Of a stretch of DNA of 64,000 bases, positions 55,955-64,000 are shown in pieces. Below the pieces are notes generated by a model. The model was not told the origin of the DNA, made no database searches, and saw only the letters and a program-made list of their open reading frames with translations. Made by a program: the position numbers and the translations under genes. Position 1 is the stretch's first letter. Every line of letters begins with the position of its first letter. Source of the stretch: an uncultured Verrucomicrobiales bacterium (GTDB taxonomy: Bacteria > Verrucomicrobiota > Verrucomicrobiia > Verrucomicrobiales > Akkermansiaceae); contig CALGJQ010000042.1 in assembly GCA_937928545.1 (NCBI GenBank), forward strand, positions 1-64,000, read 5' to 3'.

Positions 55955-58900
55955 CTATTTCTTCTTGGGAGCTTTCTTTGCCGCCTTTTTCGCGGCCTTC
56001 TTTGCTGCTTTTTTCACCGCCTTCTTAGCCTTGGCGATCTTCTGAGCTGGCGCAACCGAAGACTTAGATTCGACCTCTTTCGCCTTCGCTTGCTTCATTA
56101 CAGGCGGTGGTGGTGGGAGTTCATCATCGTCCGCTCCACCGTGGCTCAAGATAAACTGAAGATCATCCATCCCAAGGTTACTTGCGAAGCCTTCGTCGCC
56201 CAAAATATTGGTGACCAAAGCGGTCTTCTGATGCTGCAGAATACGAATCTTTTCCTCCACCGAATCACGCGTCAGGAGACGGTAAGCGATGACCTTATTC
56301 TTCTGTCCGATTCGGTGAGTCCGGTCAATCGCCTGGTTCTCAACCGCTGGGTTCCACCATGGATCGTAAAGGATCACGTAGGACGCCGAGGTGAGGTTAA
56401 GTCCCGCACCACCCGCTTTCAGCGAGAGCAAGAAGACCGAGGCATCCTTTGTGGTCTGGAATTTCTCAATCTCCCCTTTTCGGTCCTTGGTCTGACCAGT
56501 GAGGTAATTAAAGGGACGACTCTCAACTTCAAGACGCGTCTTGATGATATCGAGCATGGAAACGAACTGAGAGAAGACGAGAACCTTGTGACCTTCCTCG
56601 CGGAGTTGGTCCAAGAGGTAGAAAAGAGCATTCATCTTCGCGCTCTCTTCCTTGAGCCACTTCGGGTCGATGAGACCGGGGTGACAACAGATCTGACGGA
56701 GACGCATGAGGCCCTGAAGAATCGCAAAGCTGTTCTTCTTGACCGCTTCGTCGGAGTCGAGGCCGAGCAATGCTTCCTGAATCCGCTTGAGCTCCACCTT
56801 GTAGAGTTCTTCCTGAATTCCTTCCATTCCTGCGAACACTTCTTCCTCGGTCCGTGGCGGAAGATCTTTCGCAACCTGCCCTTTTGTCCGGCGCAGAAGG
56901 AAGGGACGCAAACGCGCCGCAAGGCGATTCTGACTGCTTGGGTCCTTCCGCTTATCAAAGCGACGCTTGAAGTAAGCCCGCGTTCCCAGAACACCAGGCA
57001 TCGCGAAGGCCATCAGTGACCACATGTCCATCAGGCGGTTCTCAATCGGAGTACCAGTGAGGACGAGTCGATTTTCGGCATCCAATTCACGAGCGCATTT
57101 CGCGGCCTTCGAATCAGGGTTCTTAATCTGCTGGCCCTCATCAAGAATCACGGTCAACCAGCGAATCTTATTGAGTTGATCACCACAGACTCGGAGTTGA
57201 GCGTAGTTCAGAACGAGAATATCGAGAACGTTGGTCACCTCATCGATATCAAGATCATCGCGAGTGCGCAGGACCTTGACCTTTAGCTCTGGTGCAAATT
57301 TCCCTGCCTCCGTCGCCCATACATCAAGAACCGACTTCGGACAAACCACGAGCGCCGGTCCCAATTTTCTCTTCGCCGTCTTCTGAGCTTCCTCCACTGA
57401 TTTACGCAGCCACAGGAGGTAAGTAATACTCTGAATCGTTTTACCAAGACCCATGTCATCAGCAAGGATGCCACCGAAGCCGTTGGTCGCGAGATAAGCG
57501 AGGAATTGGAATCCCTCCACCTGATAGGGTCGCAAGGTCGCGTTCAGCTCTGGAGGAACATCAGGATTCACATCGATGTTGATGTCACGCGCACGATCTT
57601 TGATCTTCTTCCAAGCCTTGGAGTCGAAGACTTCCGCCGCCTTGGGATCGGCCAGCTGCATCGCGTGCATCCGGTGGGTTTCGCCCGAAAGATCGAAGGG
57701 ATCGAGACCCAAACGAGTCACCGCATCGCGCTGCTCGGGATCGAGCTTGATCTCCAAACGCATCCAGGAGCCATCGTCCATCCGGACATAGCCACCTCGC
57801 GCCGCCACCAGCTGGCGGATTTGCGCCTTGGAAAGATTTACGCCTTCGACATCGATCACCACGCGAAGGTCAAACCAATCGATCTCTTGGTTCACGACCT
57901 CGAAGCGAATTGCGGCCGTAACAGGATCGCTAAGAATGGTCTTCAGCTTGGCTTCAATATCCAGCTCAATGGACTCGGGCATTTTCTCGATCCACTCCGC
58001 AAATTTCTCTGGAAACTGCTTCGTGATTCGGCCCTTAAAGGCTTCCAATTTCTCATCATAGGTCAGGCCCATTTCGAGAAGAATTTCAGGAATCGGATAC
58101 AGCTTCTCACGCGCAAAGCGCAGGAGGGCTTTTCCTTTCACGGGCTCCTGTTTGATGAGATCCCAACCCGCTTTGATCAATTTCTCCTCGCGACGTCCTT
58201 TCGCTTCGAAAGCTTTGACATCGACGATCAAGTGCTCGGTCTCGGCAGCGGTAAGACCTTGCTCGACCCACATTTTGAGATGCGGGAAAAGATCCAGATC
58301 CGTCACGCGACGCTTCATCGAAGGCGGGAGACTTGATCCCACCTTGCGGAGGAATTCCACCCCTTCCAAAGAATCAATCACGACCTTTGGAATCGAGTAA
58401 CGCGGCATAATCTCAGTATCCTCTAACCAACGTGGAGGTCCGGGGAAGACTGTTTCGTCAGATTGGTAAAGCTCCGTGCGACCAGGCAGGAGACGAACCG
58501 AGTGAGAGACGTGCTCCCCTGTCGAGGTCACAAGCTGCAGCCCAAACGAATTCGGATCAGTCGGATCATCATCGCAGATCCAGTTGAGTGGTTCCTTGAC
58601 CACCTTGAAGGGGTTTTCATCCAAGTTGACCATGTAACCGATCAGCTCCTTTTGGTGGAACAAAAGGTTCATGAAGCGACAAGCTGTCTCATCTTCCAGA
58701 TCGAGATAAAGCTCACCGGTCTTCTCACTGTATCGTAAGAAATGCTCCCAAAGAATCTGGCTCGCCGCATCCATGCGAAGAGCGGAAGCCTCATAAAGCT
58801 TCAGAATGCGCTCAACTTCGCCCTTTTCACGAAGAGAAACCCATTCCTCTTGTCCCTCTTCCCTAGCCTCTACGCGGGCTTCGTTAATGGTAGAGATCAG

Positions 58901-59641
58901 GCGAAATTCGATCTTATGAGGAATCTCCTGTGGCGGACGCTCGTTGACACTTTCGATCCGGTCATACCAAGCTGAAACTTCCCTCTCCTGCTCCCAGTCA
59001 CGCATGCGACGCTGGACGCTTTCAAGATCAGTGATCGAATCCATGAATTCTGGATAGCGAAGATTCTTCTTATCAAAGGCGTAGCCCAGGTAGTTCCAGA
59101 ATTCGATAATATCGCCTGGAGGCACCGGCCAAAGTTCGAGCGGCTCATAGCTCGCAATCTCCCAACGAGGATTCAAGCGCACCATATCATGATCGTGAAT
59201 TTCACCTTCAATGACATATCGACGGTAGCGCTTCTCAACTCGGAAAACGAAATCCGCCTCTTTATCATCGAGCTCTCGGTCGATCTTCTCTTCGATCAAA
59301 TCAACGATCGGAGTATCATCAAATTCGTTTGGTGACTCCGGAAGATCCTCTCCCCGATGAAGTCTTTCCAACATCGCCGCAAACATCACCGCACCTGCGG
59401 TCTCCTCATCCTCCGTCGAACAACTTCCGAACCAGCGATTCCCCTGCAAACGCAAAGTGGTGCGATGCACACTCCCCTGATCCTCAACCCGACCCTGAAT
59501 AAAGAGGTGATTTCCGAAAATCTGGGTCACTGCCCCTTCTTCTTGCAAATGCTCTCCCCGCTTTCTTGCAGCTTCAGGAAAACTATTTAAAAAGTTTAAG
59601 GTTGCCCGATCAGGGTTCAGAGCTGTCATGTTACTTGCCAT
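55955..59641 (-). CDS. SNF2-family helicase with histone-H1-like C-terminal tail
   Basis: About 1228 residues from ATG 59641 (another ATG four codons later). The N-terminal region (about 10-95) resembles a SWIM module but lacks its cysteine/histidine ligands. A long central region precedes the SNF2 motor: Walker A ADDMGLGKTIQ, motif II LDEGQQIKN, LTGTPIENRL and RRTKGQVAKDLPPR, then helicase C with GLNLTSASYVILYDPWWNPA and DRTHRIGQ. The last 32 residues are almost only Lys, Ala and Val in an AAKK rhythm with 17 lysines. Such tails resemble bacterial histone-H1-like proteins and would bind DNA. The likely role is DNA translocation or remodelling; no restriction or defence gene is adjacent. Confidence 0.92.
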   Translation of the reverse strand: MASNMTALNPDRATLNFLNSFPEAARKRGEHLQEEGAVTQIFGNHLFIQGRVEDQGSVHRTTLRLQGNRWFGSCSTEDEETAGAVMFAAMLERLHRGEDLPESPNEFDDTPIVDLIEEKIDRELDDKEADFVFRVEKRYRRYVIEGEIHDHDMVRLNPRWEIASYEPLELWPVPPGDIIEFWNYLGYAFDKKNLRYPEFMDSITDLESVQRRMRDWEQEREVSAWYDRIESVNERPPQEIPHKIEFRLISTINEARVEAREEGQEEWVSLREKGEVERILKLYEASALRMDAASQILWEHFLRYSEKTGELYLDLEDETACRFMNLLFHQKELIGYMVNLDENPFKVVKEPLNWICDDDPTDPNSFGLQLVTSTGEHVSHSVRLLPGRTELYQSDETVFPGPPRWLEDTEIMPRYSIPKVVIDSLEGVEFLRKVGSSLPPSMKRRVTDLDLFPHLKMWVEQGLTAAETEHLIVDVKAFEAKGRREEKLIKAGWDLIKQEPVKGKALLRFAREKLYPIPEILLEMGLTYDEKLEAFKGRITKQFPEKFAEWIEKMPESIELDIEAKLKTILSDPVTAAIRFEVVNQEIDWFDLRVVIDVEGVNLSKAQIRQLVAARGGYVRMDDGSWMRLEIKLDPEQRDAVTRLGLDPFDLSGETHRMHAMQLADPKAAEVFDSKAWKKIKDRARDINIDVNPDVPPELNATLRPYQVEGFQFLAYLATNGFGGILADDMGLGKTIQSITYLLWLRKSVEEAQKTAKRKLGPALVVCPKSVLDVWATEAGKFAPELKVKVLRTRDDLDIDEVTNVLDILVLNYAQLRVCGDQLNKIRWLTVILDEGQQIKNPDSKAAKCARELDAENRLVLTGTPIENRLMDMWSLMAFAMPGVLGTRAYFKRRFDKRKDPSSQNRLAARLRPFLLRRTKGQVAKDLPPRTEEEVFAGMEGIQEELYKVELKRIQEALLGLDSDEAVKKNSFAILQGLMRLRQICCHPGLIDPKWLKEESAKMNALFYLLDQLREEGHKVLVFSQFVSMLDIIKTRLEVESRPFNYLTGQTKDRKGEIEKFQTTKDASVFLLSLKAGGAGLNLTSASYVILYDPWWNPAVENQAIDRTHRIGQKNKVIAYRLLTRDSVEEKIRILQHQKTALVTNILGDEGFASNLGMDDLQFILSHGGADDDELPPPPPVMKQAKAKEVESKSSVAPAQKIAKAKKAVKKAAKKAAKKAAKKAPKKK

Positions 59642-59841
59642 CGTGTCAGAATAGGAATGCGTGAAAAACCGTTGCTGAAACCATAAAAGGGCAAAAGCGA
59701 CGGCGAGGGACGCATTATAAGGGTAAGATCCGAAATCATGCAACATAAAGCGTGTCGGTTTCTCATAAGGAATCCCTAAGGATCTGAAAGATGCGGCCCC
59801 TTCCCACGGTTAGAAGGCATAGAACGCTGCGTCAGCTCCCC

Positions 59842-61146
59842 ATGAAAATTCCCGTCAGAAAAACCCTCATCGTCACTTCATGGCTCCTCGCCCTTGGAAT
59901 TGGCTTGCTGATTGGTCGCCAAAGCTCCGCCAAACAAAACGCCCCCAACCCACAAAATCACGCAGCGTCAGACTCCCCTCGACTCGCCAACGCCCCCGCT
60001 CCGGCCTCGGACCAATCTCTCGCCTCCCGAAATAGCTCCCGTAACATCACCTCCTCCCAATACAGCGGAACCGAGAAGGAACGGCAAAATCAGGCCATGG
60101 TTAAGCTCTCAGACATTCTTAACACGAGCAATCGGGTTGAGCGAACTCGCCAAATGCTCGCCTTCATCGACCAAATCGGAGATGACGACATGGCTGGAAT
60201 CATATCCGGATTCCAAGAAGCCGGTTGGGTCGACTTCAATCGCAGCGAATACTCCATGCTCATTTCCACTTGGATGAATCGCGATCCCTTCACCGCCATC
60301 TCATTTCTTGATGAAAATGAAGCCGACGGCTGGACGCGCAAGCTCGCCGTCTCAGCCTGGGCCTCCGAACACCCCGAAGCCGCCGCTAATGCCATCAACG
60401 GCCTCGAAGACGAAGGAAAAGTCAACGACTGGGTCGTCGGACTCATCGAAGGAATGGCTCGCAACGATCCCGAAGGAGCCCTGCGCACCCTTTCAGGCAT
60501 GCCCAATGGTGACACCAAATGGCAGGCGATTCGCGGAATCCTCCCCGAGGTCGTCATTCGAGGCTCAGAGTTTGCTGGCGAATGGCTCGAAAAAATCGAA
60601 GAGCCAAAACTTCAACGCGACACCGCCAAACGTCTCGCACAAACCCTCGCCAACCGCGATCCCGAGGCGGCGAGCGAATGGATCAATAACATGACCTCGG
60701 CCGAAACCCGCCAAGAAGCCTCGCAAGTGGTTTCCGAAATCTATGCCGAACAAGATCTCGACGCCGCCATGGCTTGGACCGAAAATCTCCCTCTCGACAC
60801 CCTCCCCGAAGCCGCTGAAGGAGTGGCCAAGCATCTCACACGGGAAGATCCCGCCACCGCCGCGCAGTGGCTTTTAAAACTCGGCGACACTCCAGATCTC
60901 GATGGCGCTCGCATCCGCTTCCTGCGCGAAGCTGGACCAAATTCTCCCGAGATCGCCTTGGAGCACGTTCACACCCTCTCTCGCGCAAATGATCAGGAAC
61001 GCTACTACAACGAGATCTTAAGACGCTGGAAAAAAAACAACTCTGATGAAGCGATCGCCTGGGCCAACGCCAACGCCTCTAGCCTCCCACCCAAGGTTCT
61101 CAAATCCATCCTTCCAAAAGTGAAGAAAGAGAAAAAGAAGAAGTGA
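59842..61146 (+). CDS. Membrane-anchored alpha-helical repeat protein (paralogue 1)
   Basis: 434 residues from ATG 59842, which starts the anchor KTLIVTSWLLALGIGLLIGR. A Ser/Pro/Asn-rich linker (about 28-75) leads to an all-helical region with about nine repeats of 30-36 residues. The recurrent pattern is W-A/E...DPEAAxxWxxxL (for example ANRDPEAASEWINN and TREDPATAAQWLLK). The tail is basic (KVKKEKKKK). I recognise no named family; the repeats look like an alpha-solenoid related to TPR/HEAT folds and presumably bind proteins in the periplasm. It aligns along its whole length with the protein at 61928-63202, so the two arose by duplication. Confidence 0.8.
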   Translation: MKIPVRKTLIVTSWLLALGIGLLIGRQSSAKQNAPNPQNHAASDSPRLANAPAPASDQSLASRNSSRNITSSQYSGTEKERQNQAMVKLSDILNTSNRVERTRQMLAFIDQIGDDDMAGIISGFQEAGWVDFNRSEYSMLISTWMNRDPFTAISFLDENEADGWTRKLAVSAWASEHPEAAANAINGLEDEGKVNDWVVGLIEGMARNDPEGALRTLSGMPNGDTKWQAIRGILPEVVIRGSEFAGEWLEKIEEPKLQRDTAKRLAQTLANRDPEAASEWINNMTSAETRQEASQVVSEIYAEQDLDAAMAWTENLPLDTLPEAAEGVAKHLTREDPATAAQWLLKLGDTPDLDGARIRFLREAGPNSPEIALEHVHTLSRANDQERYYNEILRRWKKNNSDEAIAWANANASSLPPKVLKSILPKVKKEKKKK

Positions 61147-61176
61147 GTTCTTAAAAAGCCCTCTTCCAAGCAATAT

Positions 61177-61294
61177 GGAGAGCGGGCTTTCAGCCCGCTT
61201 ACCCCCAACCCAAGCCCCCCCAACCCAAGCCCCCCCAACACAGGCCCCCCAACACAGGCCCCCCAACACAGCCCCCCCAACCCAAGCCCCCCAA
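61177..61294 (+). repeat. REP-like palindrome plus C-rich tandem repeats
   Basis: GGAG (61177-61180) is followed by a perfect hairpin AGCGGGCT-TTC-AGCCCGCT (61181-61199). After it come six and a half copies of a 13-15 bp unit, CCCCCC(C)AACCCAAG or CCCCCCAACACAGG (61202-61294). The units fall into two types: copies 1, 2 and 6 end CCCAAG, copies 3 to 5 end ACACAG(G). The plan is the same as at 17833-17909. It fills most of the gap between paralogue 1 and the YlbF gene terminator. Confidence 0.8.
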
Positions 61295-61295
61295 A

Positions 61296-61321
61296 AAAAG
61301 GCAGTCCAAAGACTGCCTTTT
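61296..61321 (-). terminator. Intrinsic terminator of the YlbF-family gene
   Basis: On the minus strand AAAAGGCAGTC-TTTG-GACTGCCTTTT is a perfect 11-bp hairpin ending in seven T in total, about 50 bases after the YlbF-family stop. The plus-strand version is also symmetrical but has a shorter T-run. Confidence 0.85.
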
Positions 61322-61370
61322 CCTAGTTAAATTCGTCTACGGCAAACTGCCGACAGTTCATTTAGCAGCC

Positions 61371-61808
61371 TCATCCGCCACCACCGCCTTCGGCTTCCTC
61401 ACCGCCACCGCAGCAACCGCCACCGGAGGCTTGCGCGATGTCTTCAGGTGTCGGCACGCGGCCCAACTCCAAAGTCATCCCGACCATCCGACTCACACTC
61501 ATTTGCAAAGCCTCAAGACTTTGCTGAGCTTGTAAGAAAGAAGAAGCCACCGGATTGGCAAGAAGAGCACTGCGAGCACCTTCGAACTCCGCAATCTCAG
61601 ATTCAGCCAGCTCAAGGCCCGACTGTTGCTTTTGATTAAGCTCCTGACCACTCGCTTGCACAGATTGATAAGTCAAACGAGCCTCGTCATCGGCGAGAAA
61701 CGCCTCCACTTTGGCCAAAAGCCCCTTGTAATCGGAATCATTTGCGATCGTTTCGCAAAGCTCCCGTGCTTTTGACATCACTGCTGAATCGTCCTCTAAA
61801 AGGTTCAT
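61371..61808 (-). CDS. YlbF-family protein with Gly/Cys-rich C-terminal tail
   Basis: 145 residues. Residues about 8-120 form the all-helical YlbF/YmcA domain (SKARELCETIANDSDYKGLLAKVEAF..., NPVASSFLQAQQSLEAL). In Bacillus such proteins form the RicA-RicF-RicT complex, which carries iron-sulfur clusters and affects RNase Y and development. The last 17 residues here are GGGCCGGGEEAEGGGGG, a flexible tail with a Cys pair that might bind metal; this is inference. No YaaT/RicT-like gene is nearby. It lies inverted between the two repeat-protein paralogues with its own terminator. A second Met at residue 11 could also be the start. Confidence 0.85.
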   Translation of the reverse strand: MNLLEDDSAVMSKARELCETIANDSDYKGLLAKVEAFLADDEARLTYQSVQASGQELNQKQQSGLELAESEIAEFEGARSALLANPVASSFLQAQQSLEALQMSVSRMVGMTLELGRVPTPEDIAQASGGGCCGGGEEAEGGGGG

Positions 61809-61927
61809 GAGCGGGACATACGCCCTCCCGCCTCAGGCCGCAACCGCAGAAATAGAGTTTATTTCAGCACCCCTTCCTCTCATATTCGAAAAAACGAAAG
61901 CTTCTGCTCCGTTCTATCCACACCACT

Positions 61928-63202
61928 ATGACTAAAAAATTCGGACTCATCGCAGCCGCTTGGGCTATCAGCTGCGGCTCGGCCTTCCTCATCGGCCGCA
62001 CTTCCACCGAAACATCGGACAAAACCACTCTGGCTAAAAACCCGCCCGCCCCCACCATCAGCTCTCGTGGAAATGCCCGTAGCGATAACTCGCGCGGTGA
62101 AGCTGCCAATAAAACCCGTCGCAGCAATTCCCGCGAAGCCTCTTCCCCCGCCCAAATTGCCGAGCTCGAAGACCGAGTCCGTGAGCTCAAAAACCTCTCC
62201 GACCCCATCGCCCGCGCCGAAGGCTTTCTCGAACTCGTCCGTAACCTTGGACCTGATGAATTCCTCGCCGCCGTCGCCGCCTTCCGCGAAGGTGGCATTG
62301 GTAACGAGCAATTTGGCGAATACCGCCTTCTCCTCACCGCTTGGGCCAAGGTCAACCCGGTCGAAGCCCTCGACTACGCCAAGGAAAACACCGGCACCCC
62401 TTATGCTCGTCAAACCATCCTCGCCTCCTGGGCGAAAACCGATACCGAAGGTGCCGTCACCTGGGCTCGCGATAACTTTGATAACGAAGGAGACGACAAC
62501 AGAGCCAACCCTTGGATGGTCGGAGTGATCACCGGCATCGCCTCGACCGACCTCGGACGCGCCACCCAACTTTTAGAAGAACTCCCCTTCTCCCGAGGTC
62601 GCGGAGAAGCGCTCGACGCAATTTTCAAAGAAGTCACCGCAAGCGGAAACGATGACGCAAAACTCTGGATCGCCCAACTCACCGATCCCAAACTCAAGGA
62701 AGGCGCCGCCTCTCGTCTCGCCGGACGCTTAGCATCAGAAGACCCCAAAGGTGCCGCCGACTGGGCCTCCACTCTCGGCCCAGACGTCATGAAACGCTCC
62801 GCCGAATCCATCGTCCAACAATGGGCCTCAAATGATCTCGAAGCTGCTGAACTCTGGGTCAACCAACAATCTCAAGACATCATTGCCGCCTCCGGCCCCA
62901 GTCTCGTCGAAAACATGGTCCAAAAAGAAGGCACCGCCGCCGCTGCCGATTGGCTCGTGGATCATCAAGGAGACCCAGCCTTCGACGATAGCATTCGCTC
63001 ACTCGTTTGGAACTCCATCAATGACGAACCCAATGTCGCCGCTGATTGGATCATGCAGTTAACCAGCGAAAAAGATCGGGAAAGAACCTTCCACCGCGTC
63101 CTCCGAGGCTGGATGCAAAATGATCGCGAAAGTGCCCTCCAATACATCGAACAAAACCCAGTACCCGAAAGCATTCGCAAACGGGCTAGCATGACCGAGT
63201 AA
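61928..63202 (+). CDS. Membrane-anchored alpha-helical repeat protein (paralogue 2)
   Basis: 424 residues. The N-terminal anchor KKFGLIAAAWAISCGSAFLIGR is followed by a Ser/Arg-rich linker (about 27-75) and a helical repeat region with the pattern seen in paralogue 1: TAWAKVNPVEALDYAKE, ASWAKTDTEGAVTWARD, RLASEDPKGAADWASTL and QWASNDLEAAELWVNQ. Matching blocks occur in the same order in both proteins, so this is a tandem duplication interrupted by the inverted YlbF gene and repeat element. No catalytic motif is visible. The leader ATCCACACCACT lacks a Shine-Dalgarno sequence. msrA follows after 18 bases. Confidence 0.8.
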   Translation: MTKKFGLIAAAWAISCGSAFLIGRTSTETSDKTTLAKNPPAPTISSRGNARSDNSRGEAANKTRRSNSREASSPAQIAELEDRVRELKNLSDPIARAEGFLELVRNLGPDEFLAAVAAFREGGIGNEQFGEYRLLLTAWAKVNPVEALDYAKENTGTPYARQTILASWAKTDTEGAVTWARDNFDNEGDDNRANPWMVGVITGIASTDLGRATQLLEELPFSRGRGEALDAIFKEVTASGNDDAKLWIAQLTDPKLKEGAASRLAGRLASEDPKGAADWASTLGPDVMKRSAESIVQQWASNDLEAAELWVNQQSQDIIAASGPSLVENMVQKEGTAAAADWLVDHQGDPAFDDSIRSLVWNSINDEPNVAADWIMQLTSEKDRERTFHRVLRGWMQNDRESALQYIEQNPVPESIRKRASMTE

Positions 63203-63220
63203 AAACAGGACCTTCCCCCT

Positions 63221-63841
63221 ATGAAAAAAAGCCTTCCCATTCTCGGTCTCCTTGCCCTTTTTCTCTCATCCTGCAACAGTGGCCCGAAAGAAGGCATGAT
63301 CAAAGACGACCAACCCACCGACGAAGCAAAGCACGAAACCATCACCCTCGGCGGCGGCTGCTATTGGTGCGTCGAAGCCGTCTTCCAACAACTCGAGGGC
63401 GTCATCTCCTCCACCTCCGGCTTCATGGGCGGACACATCCCCAATCCGAGCTATGAAGACGTGACCGCCGGCTTCAGCGGACACATCGAAGTGATCAACG
63501 TCGTCTACGACCCCACCATCATCTCGACCGAAACCCTCCTCGAATGGTTTTGGAAAGCTCACGATCCTACCAATCCCAAAGGTCAAGGAGCTGACATCGG
63601 CGAACGATACACCAGCCACATCTTCACTCACTCCGAAGAGCAAAAGAAAATCGCAGAAGCCTCCAAAAAAGCCGCACAAACTGATTTCGACAAACCCATC
63701 GTGACTAAAATCCTCGATGCCGAAGAATTCTACAAAGCCAAGGAAGAGCACCAAGACTACTACTTTCGCGAAAAGGGCTCCAACCCCTACTGCCCCGCCG
63801 TCATCAAGCCGAAGCTCAAAAAACTCAATCTCGATTATTAG
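63221..63841 (+). CDS. msrA: Peptide-methionine (S)-S-oxide reductase MsrA, lipoprotein form
   Basis: 206 residues. The N-terminal signal ends in a lipobox with Cys18 (LFLSSCNS), so the enzyme is probably membrane-anchored in the periplasm, unlike the cytosolic E. coli form. The MsrA active site GGGCYWCVEAVFQQLEG has catalytic Cys47, and Cys50 follows. GFMGGHIPNPSYEDVTAG and HDPTNPKGQGADIGERY are conserved. It repairs oxidised methionine, here most likely in exported proteins. AGGA lies 10 bases before the ATG. It may share a transcript with paralogue 2. Confidence 0.94.
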   Translation: MKKSLPILGLLALFLSSCNSGPKEGMIKDDQPTDEAKHETITLGGGCYWCVEAVFQQLEGVISSTSGFMGGHIPNPSYEDVTAGFSGHIEVINVVYDPTIISTETLLEWFWKAHDPTNPKGQGADIGERYTSHIFTHSEEQKKIAEASKKAAQTDFDKPIVTKILDAEEFYKAKEEHQDYYFREKGSNPYCPAVIKPKLKKLNLDY

Positions 63842-63971
63842 GCTAAACCTAAGGGTCCGTTTTATTCGGCATAGCCTATTTTGTGCCGGGTAGATCTTCA
63901 GGTCATATCAAAAGCTTCCAAGGTTTTGCTCGAATCGATATCAATTTTGACAGAATGTCATAAGAGGTCCA

Positions 63972-64000
63972 ATGAAATCATTTATGCTTCCTTTCCTCAT
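63972..64000 (+). CDS. Start of an exported-protein gene (cut by window end)
   Basis: An ATG at 63972 opens a frame reading MKSFMLPFL up to the window edge, which looks like the beginning of a signal peptide. AGAGG sits 5-9 bases upstream. The 130 bases before it, back to the msrA stop, show no gene and no clear terminator. Nothing can be said about the product. Confidence 0.45.

Noticed and set aside
57506..58336. 276-codon plus-strand frame opposite the SNF2 helicase
   Set aside because: Composition is His/Arg/Ile-rich antisense of a well-supported helicase and shows no domain, so it is a shadow frame.
55955..59641. SNF2 helicase as part of a phage-defence island
   Set aside because: Neighbours are a metal transporter, a small membrane protein and repeat proteins. 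No nuclease, methylase or other defence gene is adjacent.
61202..61294. Possible CRISPR array
   Set aside because: The units are 13-15 bp and directly adjacent without spacers, and there are no cas genes. It is a minisatellite-like tandem repeat.
63947..63960. TTGACA as promoter for the gene at 63972
   Set aside because: Only about 20 bases separate it from the ATG, leaving no room for a -10 element and a leader.

Overview
The window reads as a chromosomal segment of a Gram-negative bacterium of the Verrucomicrobia, most likely an aquatic member of the Verrucomicrobiales. This is inferred from the combination of gene families, not from a marker gene: an ECF sigma factor of the Rhodopirellula/Verrucomicrobium type paired with a FecR anti-sigma protein, a PEP-CTERM surface protein, CotH/lamin-tail giant proteins, sulfatases, a DUF1549-DUF1501 pair, a DUF1080 protein, a Tat-exported Gfo/Idh/MocA oxidoreductase, and outer-membrane assembly lipoproteins (BamD, LptE). 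No integrase, transposase, IS, CRISPR array or rRNA gene is visible. Coding density is high and most gaps are under 200 bases.

Layout. (1) 1-6.1 kb: tRNA-Val, then minus-strand genes for an SSS transporter, a GH20 hexosaminidase, a FecR-type anti-sigma factor and its ECF sigma factor. (2) 6.4-13.8 kb: three plus-strand secreted proteins, namely a two-fold duplicated adhesin-like protein, a PEP-CTERM protein and a 1432-residue CotH/lamin-tail protein. (3) 13.9-18.6 kb: minus-strand tsaC, M23 peptidase and membrane-anchored nuclease, and divergent aroK-queG-DUF1080. (4) 18.7-25.8 kb: glycogen/alpha-glucan genes (branching enzyme, GH31, GT4 synthase, GH57). (5) 25.8-34 kb: recR with a membrane protein, a giant multi-domain sulfatase, a second sulfatase and a Gfo/Idh/MocA oxidoreductase. 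(6) 34-39 kb: MBL hydrolase, pyrF and a DoxX/MauE protein on minus; bamD-lptE-rsmI-S4 protein on plus. (7) 39.3-46 kb: tRNA-Lys, then the compact plus-strand run mfd, parvulin/SurA-like PPIase, coaD, cstA. (8) 46-53.7 kb (minus): DUF1501 and DUF1549/1553 pair, prepilin peptidase, and a coupled cytochrome-oxidase-assembly set (ctaB, a cysteine-less SCO-like protein, an SCO-like protein, DUF420). (9) 53.8-64 kb: Nramp-type transporter, a small membrane protein, a SNF2 helicase with a histone-H1-like tail, two paralogous membrane-anchored repeat proteins flanking a YlbF-family gene, lipoprotein MsrA, and the first codons of another exported protein.

How the genes fit together. The sigma/anti-sigma pair is well placed to control the hexosaminidase/transporter genes and the divergent surface-protein genes. 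The alpha-glucan genes share a divergent intergenic region holding an 18-bp dyad. Sulfatases, GH20 and surface proteins together suggest breakdown of sulfated or amino-sugar polymers.

The less ordinary items are: palindrome-plus-tandem-repeat extragenic elements, one of which supplies the queG stop codon and the DUF1080 start codon; the paralogous repeat proteins around a Gly/Cys-tailed YlbF protein; the Cys-less SCO-like protein; the lysine-rich SNF2 tail; and C/A-rich leaders without a Shine-Dalgarno sequence in front of many genes. I did not find a clear-cut, wholly new multi-gene system. The repeat-protein/YlbF group and the CotH surface module are the best candidates for undescribed biology.
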